Positions 1-4,934 of a DNA stretch of 7,568 nucleotides are shown here, one piece after another; position 1 is the stretch's first letter, and every line of letters begins with the position of its first letter. The notes beneath the pieces are model-generated. The model had not been told where the DNA came from and made no database searches. It saw only the letters and a list, made by a program, of their open reading frames with translations. Position numbers and translations under genes: made by a program. The DNA is taken from contig QHQV01000322.1 of NCBI GenBank assembly GCA_003219945.1, forward strand, positions 1 through 7,568, read 5' to 3'. The DNA comes from Verrucomicrobiota bacterium. Lineage in GTDB: Bacteria; Verrucomicrobiota; Verrucomicrobiia; Chthoniobacterales; UBA10450.

Positions 1-177
1 CACACGAATCACGCTAAAACAGGATTCTACCCGTCTCGCAAATGTCATTCTGAGCGAAGCGAAGAATCTCTGATCACTCTTCGACCGATTCTCCAAAGAG
101 AACAAATCGAGATGTTTCGCTTCGCTCAACATGACAGTCCTAATTAATGAAGCGGAAAATTCGCGTCAATTCGTGTG
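1..177. repeat. Outer inverted repeat enclosing the 43-136 repeat
   Basis: The first 14 bases (CACACGAATCACGC) recur in inverted form at 163-177, whose reverse complement is CACACGAATTGACGC. The two differ by one substitution and one inserted base. These arms bracket the inner inverted repeat almost symmetrically, with 28 bases between arms on the left and 26 on the right. The arrangement suggests a composite repeat unit rather than two unrelated palindromes. The left arm begins at the first base of the window, so the true outer limit cannot be seen. Confidence 0.45.
43..136. repeat. Imperfect inverted repeat, REP/MITE-like
   Basis: Two 28-base arms at 43-70 and 109-136 are inverted copies that match at 24 of 28 positions by eye. 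They are separated by a 38-base spacer. Each arm has the core TGAGCGAAGCGAA flanked by TGTCAT and ATCTC. The four mismatches fall in two pairs on either side of the core, so the core and both ends are kept. Arms with this core are, to my knowledge, widespread intergenic repeats in several soil phyla. No transposase gene is present, so a non-autonomous element or a folded RNA/DNA structure is the best reading. It lies just beyond the 3' end of the minus-strand HD gene and could act as its transcript end, but there is no T-run to support a classical terminator. Confidence 0.75.
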
Positions 178-208
178 TTTCGCGGGCCGACTTCTTTATT
201 TCAACGAA

Positions 209-808
209 TCACTTCTTTGCCGCGCGTTTGCCGAGAAACTTGGCGATATCGAAATCTACGAAGTCGGCGTGATGGAAGATGATCGATTCGATCGAGCGCT
301 CCATCTTGTCGCCTTCATGACTATGCGTGGCGATAATGTGCATGACTTCGCCGGGAACCCCGTGCTTGTAGGCGAGCGCGACGCCGCTGAAGGGATGCCG
401 CACTTGCTGCCCAAACTTGCCTTGGATCACGTTACCTGACGCGTCCTTATCAAACTCCAGAGGTTTGCCCACATCCGCAAGAAGCGCACCTGCGATGAGG
501 TAGTCGCGCTGAATCGGAATGCTGCAGCGGAAAGATTTTTTGAGCACATCGGCGATGGCGGTGCATTGCCGAGCGCAGGAATTGAGATGCTCGACGAAAG
601 TCATCTTAATGTCGCCGGCGAGCAGGGTGAACTTGACCGCGCGCAGCTCATCGAACGTCCAGCCCTTGCCGCCGCACCCCGTAGTGATGGCCTCGCTCCA
701 GACCGCAGCGACCTTTTCGCGCAACGACTTGTTCTTGATCTTCCTGATGCTGGGAAAAAGTTGTGCGATTTTAGTGACGCCGTAGACGGTTGGTTGGTTT
801 GCTTTCAT
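209..808 (-). CDS. HD-domain protein with altered HD motif (ADVGK)
   Basis: A 199-residue cytosolic protein of the HD superfamily (metal-dependent phosphohydrolases). No signal peptide or membrane segment is visible. The family pattern is readable: H74 in VEHLN for the first metal ligand, then LLADVGKP at 109-116 where LLHDVGK is expected, H138 in RHPFSG, H162 and H164 in ATHSHEGD, and a closing HHADFVDFD (179-187) with D182 as the likely last ligand. The histidine of the eponymous HD pair is alanine (A111, codon GCG) while D112 remains. At least two base changes separate GCG from a His codon, so a single sequencing error is unlikely. Activity may be altered or lost, or another of the many histidines may compensate. 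The ATG at 808 has no convincing Shine-Dalgarno. The gene lies 93 bases downstream of the VOC gene on the same strand and could be in its transcript. Substrate is unknown. Confidence 0.8.
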   Translation of the reverse strand: MKANQPTVYGVTKIAQLFPSIRKIKNKSLREKVAAVWSEAITTGCGGKGWTFDELRAVKFTLLAGDIKMTFVEHLNSCARQCTAIADVLKKSFRCSIPIQRDYLIAGALLADVGKPLEFDKDASGNVIQGKFGQQVRHPFSGVALAYKHGVPGEVMHIIATHSHEGDKMERSIESIIFHHADFVDFDIAKFLGKRAAKK

Positions 809-901
809 CTTGCGACGGTAATTCTCGCAAAAACCCGATGGCTCGACAAGTACTCGCGATCACTCCGCAAGCAGCAGGACAGGGCAGGCGAATGCAGGCC
901 G

Positions 902-1309
902 CTAACTCGGAATAATCGGACTTTCCCTGCAACAAATCTCTAGTTTGTTTCCGTCCGGATCTTCAAAAAAGCAGGCATAATAGCCGCGGCTGTAGGCGCG
1001 ACAGACATCCGGACCTTCCAAGCATTTTCCGCCAATCTTGCGCACTAGCCGGGCCAACCGATCCACTTCTTCACGGGTCTCAGCCCAAAAAGCGAGTCGC
1101 GTGCCATTGGGCTGATGACGTCGGTCTTGCGTGAAGCCGAAGAACGCATCCGGCTTGTCTCCGCCAGCCGCATAGAAGATTCCCCATCGTCCGCTCGAGC
1201 GATCGCAGGAAAAACCGAGCGCTGGAAGGAGCTTTCCATAAAACTTGTGTGCGCGCTTCAGGTCGCTTACACGCAGGTCAATATGGTCCAAGTAGCGCGT
1301 CTTTTTCAT
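902..1309 (-). CDS. VOC (glyoxalase/bleomycin-resistance fold) protein
   Basis: A 135-residue protein made of two paired beta-alpha-beta-beta-beta modules, the usual size for a single-domain vicinal oxygen chelate protein. The first module opens with YLDHIDLRVSDLKRAHKFY (residues 6-24). The second ends with FFEDPDGNKLEI (114-125), the classic VOC closing strand. H9 and E124 sit at standard metal-ligand positions. The position at GTRLAFWAE (69-77) that often carries a His is Arg71, so metal binding may be incomplete. The ATG overlaps the stop of the upstream gene as ATGA, and there is no Shine-Dalgarno of its own, so translation probably depends on the upstream gene. Members include lyases, dioxygenases and antibiotic-binding proteins. 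The substrate cannot be assigned from this sequence. Confidence 0.85.
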   Translation of the reverse strand: MKKTRYLDHIDLRVSDLKRAHKFYGKLLPALGFSCDRSSGRWGIFYAAGGDKPDAFFGFTQDRRHQPNGTRLAFWAETREEVDRLARLVRKIGGKCLEGPDVCRAYSRGYYACFFEDPDGNKLEICCRESPIIPS

Positions 1310-1581
1310 TTCAGCCGATATTTTTGAGGCTTTGAACCGGTTCTTTCGATTATATTTTTGGCTTCCAAATCAAGCTTAACGGTTTCGCCATACCAACTGA
1401 TATTTCCAGAGAACTTGCGTTTTAAACTCTTATTAAGGCGGCTAAACAATTCGGTGTGCGTGAGGTCATTTTTTCGCAGGGCTGATAGGATAGCCTTCTT
1501 GAGCGTGTCGTATTTCTTTCTGTCGATATTCTTGCCGCTTTTACCCAGTGGGTGTTTCGTCAGTATTTTTTCGGCCATCAT
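1306..1581 (-). CDS. Small DUF6958-like, probably winged-helix protein
   Basis: A 91-residue basic protein. It resembles the small bacterial family I know as DUF6958: an N-terminal HPLGKSGKNIDRKKYD stretch (10-25), a helical region with LTHTELFSRL (40-49), then WYGETVKLDLEAKNIIER (63-80). This resembles a winged helix with a recognition helix before the final strand pair. The family name is from memory, and the function is unknown. The start is supported by GGAG six bases before the first of two consecutive ATGs, the best Shine-Dalgarno in the window. Its TGA overlaps the ATG of the VOC gene, so the two are translationally coupled. A hand count of 1321-1560 gives about 42% GC, against about 57% in a 60-base sample of the VOC gene, which hints at acquisition from elsewhere. 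Confidence 0.75.
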   Translation of the reverse strand: MMAEKILTKHPLGKSGKNIDRKKYDTLKKAILSALRKNDLTHTELFSRLNKSLKRKFSGNISWYGETVKLDLEAKNIIERTGSKPQKYRLK

Positions 1582-1587
1582 TTCTTT

Positions 1588-1591
1588 CTCC
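1588..1591 (-). promoter_or_regulatory. Shine-Dalgarno GGAG for the DUF6958-like gene
   Basis: On the minus strand GGAG lies six bases before the ATG at 1579-1581, and nine before the second ATG at 1576-1578. The spacing favours the first ATG. It stands out because most other genes here have no good Shine-Dalgarno. Confidence 0.6.
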
Positions 1592-1758
1592 GTTCTTGAT
1601 AACTTCTGTTCGCACTGACTGGCATGTCGCTGAACTTCACAAGAATGCGTTTGGACCGGCTTTGGTCAATGTACGCATGAGGCCGGGTTGAATTGTAATT
1701 TGTTTAATGCAGACTTCCCAGCGTTGTTCTGAAAGCCTGGAGCCCAGCTAATTTTGTC

Positions 1759-2109
1759 ATGCCAACCTACGAATATTCATGTCAGAAGTGCGGGCAGACT
1801 TTCGAAGCGTTTCAGTCAATGCGCGATGAACCGTTCCGCGAATGTCCGAAGCAATTTTGCCGGTTGCCAAAGTGGGGACACGGAAAGGTGAAACGTTTAC
1901 TTGGTACGGGCGCGGGTCTGATTTTCAAGGGCTCGGGGTTCTACAGCACTGATTATCGCAGCGAATCATACAAAGCAGCTGCTAAAAAGGAATCTGCGCC
2001 GAAAGCGTCCGAAGGCAGTGACAAATCTACAAAAACCGAGCCAACAAAAGCTCCTTCTTCCGGCGAGACGAAGACAGCTGAGAAGAAATCAGCAAAAGAA
2101 TCGGGCTGA
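1759..2109 (+). CDS. FmdB-family zinc-ribbon protein with Lys/Ser-rich tail
   Basis: A 116-residue protein. The start MPTYEYSCQKCGQTFEAF is the hallmark of the FmdB family of putative regulatory zinc ribbons. Ligand cysteines are C8 and C11, then C29 and C34. The second pair is C-x4-C rather than the usual C-x2-C, followed by an inserted RLPKWGHG before VKRLL. The segment GAGLIFKGSGFYSTDYR (51-67) matches versions with an extended core. Residues 70-116 are low complexity, dominated by Lys, Ala, Ser, Glu and Thr, and probably disordered. Function in the family is unsettled; the name comes from an amidase-operon regulator, and direct regulatory activity is not shown here. The ATG is fixed by the conserved N-terminus. 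A GGAG at 1739-1742 is 16 bases away, too far to count. The 177-base gap before it, shared with the divergent DUF6958-like gene, must hold promoters for both, but I could not pick a convincing one. Confidence 0.88.
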   Translation: MPTYEYSCQKCGQTFEAFQSMRDEPFRECPKQFCRLPKWGHGKVKRLLGTGAGLIFKGSGFYSTDYRSESYKAAAKKESAPKASEGSDKSTKTEPTKAPSSGETKTAEKKSAKESG

Positions 2110-2148
2110 TATTTTAGCAACAGCTTCGCGAGTTTCCACTAACCGGGA

Positions 2149-2175
2149 CTCGATCCGAGAGAGATTTGGATCGGG
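2149..2175. terminator. Weak hairpin between convergent genes
   Basis: CGATCC (2151-2156) and GGATCG (2168-2173) are perfect inverted copies, extendable to eight pairs with one G-T wobble, around a loop of 11 bases. It lies between the stops of the FmdB gene and the convergent thioredoxin gene, where a bidirectional terminator would be expected. There is no T-run on either strand, so it may only be a chance stem. Confidence 0.25.
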
Positions 2176-2180
2176 TGTGC

Positions 2181-2630
2181 CTAACCCTTTGACAATTTTT
2201 CCAGCTGCGCGATGAACGCCTCCGGGCCACCGGGGAAATAACCGTCGAACTGCCACACTTTTTGCCCGGTGCTGTTCAGTACCACAATGGTGGGAAATCC
2301 AAGGACTTCGTACTGCTGGGCCAGTTGAACGTTTTGCTTTTTCACCTCTGTGGGCAGGGATTTTCTGCGAGGAAAATCAAGCTCCACCAGCACGAGATTG
2401 TCGTGCGCGTAGTTTTTGAACTGTGGTTGCGACAGAACGTCTTTGTCGAATTTGATGCACCACCCGCACCAATCAGATCCCGTAAAATTGAGGAAAAGAA
2501 GTTTGTGGTTAGCCTTCGCCTCCTCCTGCGCCTTGTTGTAATCATGCAGCCAATCGGATTCCGCTTGTGCGAAGGCAGCGAAGACAAGCGAGACTGCGGC
2601 TGCGAGGAGAAATAATCGAGGGGTTTTCAC
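2181..2630 (-). CDS. Exported thioredoxin-fold protein (WCGWC)
   Basis: A 149-residue protein from the GTG at 2628-2630. Residues 1-23 form a clean signal peptide: basic start (VKTPR), a hydrophobic core LFLLAAAVSLVFAAFA, and AQA before ESDW as the likely cleavage site. The mature part has the thioredoxin active site WCGWC (C55, C58) in the context TGSDWCGWCIKFDK, and the cis-proline loop GFPTIVV (P113). It belongs to the periplasmic thioredoxin-like group related to Thioredoxin_7 and DsbD C-terminal domains, and probably reduces or isomerises disulfides outside the cytoplasm. A second GTG at 2679-2681 would add 17 residues (RCTALAPGRNYIEDGG and so on) ahead of the signal peptide. I prefer 2630 because the signal peptide then starts normally, although GGTGGA abuts that GTG without spacing. 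No redox partner gene is nearby. Confidence 0.87.
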   Translation of the reverse strand: MKTPRLFLLAAAVSLVFAAFAQAESDWLHDYNKAQEEAKANHKLLFLNFTGSDWCGWCIKFDKDVLSQPQFKNYAHDNLVLVELDFPRRKSLPTEVKKQNVQLAQQYEVLGFPTIVVLNSTGQKVWQFDGYFPGGPEAFIAQLEKLSKG

Positions 2631-2714
2631 TCCACCATCTTCGATGTAGTTGCGGCCCGGCGCAAGAGCGGTACAACGCACCGCCCGGTACAGCTATTAT
2701 CTTTCCAAGCCTGC

Positions 2715-2741
2715 AAAAGCCCGACGCGGCAACGCCGGGCT
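2715..2741 (-). terminator. Intrinsic terminator after the SWIB gene
   Basis: Read on the minus strand, AGCCCGGCG and CGTCGGGCT pair over nine positions (one G-U) around a six-base loop TTGCCG, followed at once by TTTT (2715-2718, the last T shared with the stem). It begins about 20 bases after the SWIB stop. On the plus strand the same stem has an A-C mismatch and no T-run, so it is oriented for the SWIB transcript. Confidence 0.6.
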
Positions 2742-2760
2742 ATTGAAGGAAATGCCTGAT

Positions 2761-3039
2761 CTAGCGCAGATGCTTCGAGACTAGTTTGGTCATCTCGAAC
2801 ATGCTCACCTGGCTCTTGCCATTAAATACTGGCCTGAGCTGGTCGTCGGCGTTGATCATGACTCTTTTCTTTTTGTCCTGCAGACCACGCCTCTTGATGT
2901 ATGCCCAAAGCTTTTTTGTAAGCTCCGGCCGTGATAGCGGCTGCGAACCGACGATGGCAGAAAGCTTATCGTCCGGCTGGACCGGTTTCATGAAGGCGGG
3001 ATTCGGTTTGCGCTTGGAAGTTTTTTTGGTTTTCGGCAT
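2761..3039 (-). CDS. SWIB/MDM2-domain protein
   Basis: A 92-residue protein. Residues 1-14 are a basic, Lys-rich tail (PKTKKTSKRKPNP). Residues 15-92 make one SWIB domain: FMKPVQPDDKLSAIVG, then PLSRPELTKKLWAYIKRRGLQD (35-56), then the central KRVMINADDQLRPVF (58-72) and the closing helix MFEMTKLVSKHL (80-91). In eukaryotes the fold occurs in chromatin remodelling complexes and MDM2. Stand-alone bacterial copies are found mainly in Chlamydiae, Verrucomicrobia and some others, where a nucleoid or topoisomerase-related role has been proposed but not settled. Full length for the bacterial form. The ATG at 3037-3039 lacks a clear Shine-Dalgarno. It lies 63 bases downstream of the response-regulator gene on the same strand, so co-transcription is possible. 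Confidence 0.9.
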   Translation of the reverse strand: MPKTKKTSKRKPNPAFMKPVQPDDKLSAIVGSQPLSRPELTKKLWAYIKRRGLQDKKKRVMINADDQLRPVFNGKSQVSMFEMTKLVSKHLR

Positions 3040-3102
3040 GGACGCTGACTAACGTTTCGCCTGCGGGAGAGCAAGACTAATTTTGAGCTAAACAGAAAAT
3101 TT

Positions 3103-4275
3103 TTATTGTCCGTCTTTCCGACGGACGGCGACTGCTGCCATATCATCCGGAGCAGTGTTCGCAGAATTCGCGGGAGCTGTTTCCGTTACGATCCGTTTGA
3201 GCAACGCTTCCGCGCTGGGCGCGGAATGATCCAGAATTTTTTCGAGCTGCTCGGGAGTCACTCGATGGCGCTCGTCTTTCGTCCAGCGGAACAAGCCATC
3301 AGTGTAGAGCAGGAAAGCATCGCCGGGTTCAAGGGCGATCGGTGTTTCAGTGAATGCTGTTCGTTTGATCATGCCCAGCGGAGGCGCCACTGAAGTGATG
3401 GATTTTGTTGTGCCGTCGCGACGAACAAGCAAAAGCGGCGGATGCCCTGCGCCAACGACCTGACCCTGTCCGGTTGCCAGATCGAGGGCAACACACATCG
3501 CGGTCATGAATGAGCGCGCGCCGAAGATGCTGCGAAAATCAGTATCCACAGCTTCCATCAAGCTGGCCGGCGAATCGTGATCCATGCTGCCGTGGTGAAA
3601 AAGAAGTTTTGCCAGCGTTGTAAGTAACGCGGCAGCTGCACCGTGGCCAGTGCCATCTGCGATCCAGAACAAAAGACGCCCATCCTTCATTCGGAGCCAG
3701 CCATAGATATCGCCGCCGACCTGGATAACAGGACGGTAACACGTTGCGATCTGCCAGCCCGGCAGCAGCAGCGGTTTCTGCGGTATCAATGATTGCTGCG
3801 TTAGGCGCGCGGCTGCAAGATCGCGCTCCAGATCGCGGCGCCATTTCTCCAGTTCATCGTTTTGCCGCTCCAGTTGTCGTCGCATGGAGCGGAGCCGAAG
3901 CTGGGTTTCGATTCGCGCGCGCAAAACCGCGGAATTCACCGGTTTTGTCACAAAATCATCGGCACCAGCCTGCAGACATGAGACCTCGCTCTGTTGGCTG
4001 CCGTGTGCAGTAAGCATGATGGCGGGAATCTGGGCGACGGTCGGGTCCTTGTCTGAGCGAAGACGTCGGAGCACCTCGGCGCCGTTTGGTCCTGGCATAT
4101 CGAAATCCAGTAGCAAAACCGAAGGCGGTCTATCCTGAATGGCGTCCAGTGCTTCGGAACCGTCCTTGCACACGCGGCAATTGTAGCCAGCAGCGCTGAG
4201 CAGTTGGGCCAACACCCTGCGACTCATGGCGTCATCATCCACAACCAAAATCTCTGCGTGTGAATTGTCGTGCAT
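3103..4275 (-). CDS. Response regulator with SpoIIE/PP2C phosphatase output
   Basis: A 390-residue protein from the ATG at 4273-4275. The receiver domain (about 7-125) has the acidic cluster D13-D15, phosphoacceptor D57 in LLLDFDMPG, T89 in MLTAHG and K111 in TKPV. A charged coiled-coil linker (about 125-162, RQLERQNDELEKWRRDLERD) ends in the A-x-x-TQQSLIP motif that precedes SpoIIE domains. The phosphatase domain (about 170-388) carries metal-binding aspartates D189 (GGDIYG), D207 (ADGTGHG), D326 (YTDGLF) and D377/D378 (PDDMAA). This is the RsbU-type layout in which receiver phosphorylation controls dephosphorylation of an anti-sigma-factor antagonist (STAS) protein. No histidine kinase, STAS or anti-sigma gene is adjacent, so the partners are elsewhere. 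A TTG at 4354-4356 would add 27 non-conserved residues. I prefer the ATG because the receiver then starts normally. Neither has a Shine-Dalgarno. Confidence 0.9.
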   Translation of the reverse strand: MHDNSHAEILVVDDDAMSRRVLAQLLSAAGYNCRVCKDGSEALDAIQDRPPSVLLLDFDMPGPNGAEVLRRLRSDKDPTVAQIPAIMLTAHGSQQSEVSCLQAGADDFVTKPVNSAVLRARIETQLRLRSMRRQLERQNDELEKWRRDLERDLAAARLTQQSLIPQKPLLLPGWQIATCYRPVIQVGGDIYGWLRMKDGRLLFWIADGTGHGAAAALLTTLAKLLFHHGSMDHDSPASLMEAVDTDFRSIFGARSFMTAMCVALDLATGQGQVVGAGHPPLLLVRRDGTTKSITSVAPPLGMIKRTAFTETPIALEPGDAFLLYTDGLFRWTKDERHRVTPEQLEKILDHSAPSAEALLKRIVTETAPANSANTAPDDMAAVAVRRKDGQ

Positions 4276-4371
4276 TTGTACTTTGGATTCGGATGACGTG
4301 CGCCGGCGTATCGTATTTGTGCTGCTGTTTTCAACAAATACCCGCAGCTTGAACAAAGCGTGATTTAATCA

Positions 4372-4400
4372 TTGGCAACGACTCGCAGTCCGGATACGAT
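4372..4400 (+). promoter_or_regulatory. Sigma70-type promoter for the lipoprotein gene
   Basis: TTGGCA (4372-4377, five of six to TTGACA) and TACGAT (4395-4400, four of six to TATAAT) are separated by exactly 17 bases. Transcription would start near 4406-4408, only about 10 bases before the lipoprotein ATG, giving a very short leader without a Shine-Dalgarno. It lies in the 141-base divergent gap shared with the response-regulator gene. Confidence 0.4.
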
Positions 4401-4416
4401 TTGAGAAACTTTCATT

Positions 4417-4821
4417 ATGAAATTTTCAATCCCGCTTGCTCTCCTCGCGGTTTTCTTTTTCGCCTCATGTGCGCAGGAGCCGCCACCACCAACCACGCAG
4501 CGCCACGCGGCGCCGACCTACGTCTCGACCCAACCACAAGAATACCCGCCGCCGCAGCAGCCATTTAACCCGAATGGACCGGTTCAGCCAATGGCTACAC
4601 CGCCGCCGGTGGTCGCGTCTTCACCTCCGCCCGCGGCTGCGCCGCCGACAAAGGTGACAAAGGTGGCAAAGGGAGATTATCCTTACGGAATTCCTGTTCC
4701 CGGTAAACCGCATCTGGTGGAGAGCCCGTATTCGCCCGGCAAATATATCGATGTAGAAGGATTTCCTCCCGGCACCGAAGTGAAGGATCCTTACACCGAC
4801 AAGATTTTCCTTGTGCCGTAA
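4417..4821 (+). CDS. Proline-rich lipoprotein of unknown function
   Basis: A 134-residue protein with a bacterial lipoprotein signal: basic start MKFS, hydrophobic IPLALLAVFFF, and lipobox FASC with C18 as the lipidated residue. Mature residues 19-82 are a Pro/Gln/Ala-rich low-complexity linker with runs such as EPPPPTT and SPPPAAAPP, likely extended and disordered. Residues 85-134 look like a folded module: KGDYPYGIPVPGKP, then VESPYSPGKYIDVEGFPPGTEV, ending KDPYTDKIFLVP at the very C-terminus. I recall similar C-terminal modules in other Verrucomicrobia lipoproteins, but no function is known to me. The layout suggests anchoring to a membrane with the linker spanning part of the periplasm. 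It is followed by a 113-base gap before aroA, so co-transcription is uncertain. No Shine-Dalgarno is visible. Confidence 0.82.
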   Translation: MKFSIPLALLAVFFFASCAQEPPPPTTQRHAAPTYVSTQPQEYPPPQQPFNPNGPVQPMATPPPVVASSPPPAAAPPTKVTKVAKGDYPYGIPVPGKPHLVESPYSPGKYIDVEGFPPGTEVKDPYTDKIFLVP

Positions 4822-4887
4822 AGCGACTGGTCCTGGAGTTCCGCTGATGCGGAGACAGTGAATACCGGGTTAGCGCAGCACAGCCTC

Positions 4888-4910
4888 TTTATGCGAACAT
4901 CCGGCATAAA
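4888..4910. other. Small hairpin in the aroA leader
   Basis: TTTATGC (4888-4894) and GCATAAA (4904-4910) are perfect seven-base inverted copies around a nine-base loop, 24 bases before the aroA ATG. It is neither a terminator (no following T-run) nor a recognised riboswitch. It could be an operator-like site or chance. Confidence 0.25.
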
Positions 4911-4934
4911 CATCAGGAAGTTCAGGTTCATTCT

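Noticed and set aside
131..439. Plus-strand open frame of 102 codons starting inside the inverted repeat
   Set aside because: It runs antisense to the HD-domain gene and begins in the repeat. It shows no family resemblance, and the minus-strand frame has clear conserved motifs.
566..943. Plus-strand open frame of 125 codons
   Set aside because: Antisense to the HD gene and then across the gap into the VOC 3' end; composition is Arg/Leu-rich with no recognisable motif.
1582..1758. Search for divergent promoters, a tRNA or a riboswitch between the DUF6958-like and FmdB genes
   Set aside because: TTGACC and TTGAAT boxes occur but have no acceptable -10 at 16-18 bases, and no cloverleaf or aptamer pattern is visible.
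2262..2615. Plus-strand frame of 117 codons
   Set aside because: Antisense to the exported thioredoxin, which has a signal peptide and WCGWC active site in the other frame.
4436..4657. Arg/Pro-rich plus-strand frame
   Set aside because: An out-of-frame reading of the proline codons in the lipoprotein linker, giving the typical Arg/His-rich shadow.
4840..4853. Possible terminator after the lipoprotein gene (TCCGC/GCGGA stem)
   Set aside because: Only five base pairs and no T-run on either strand.
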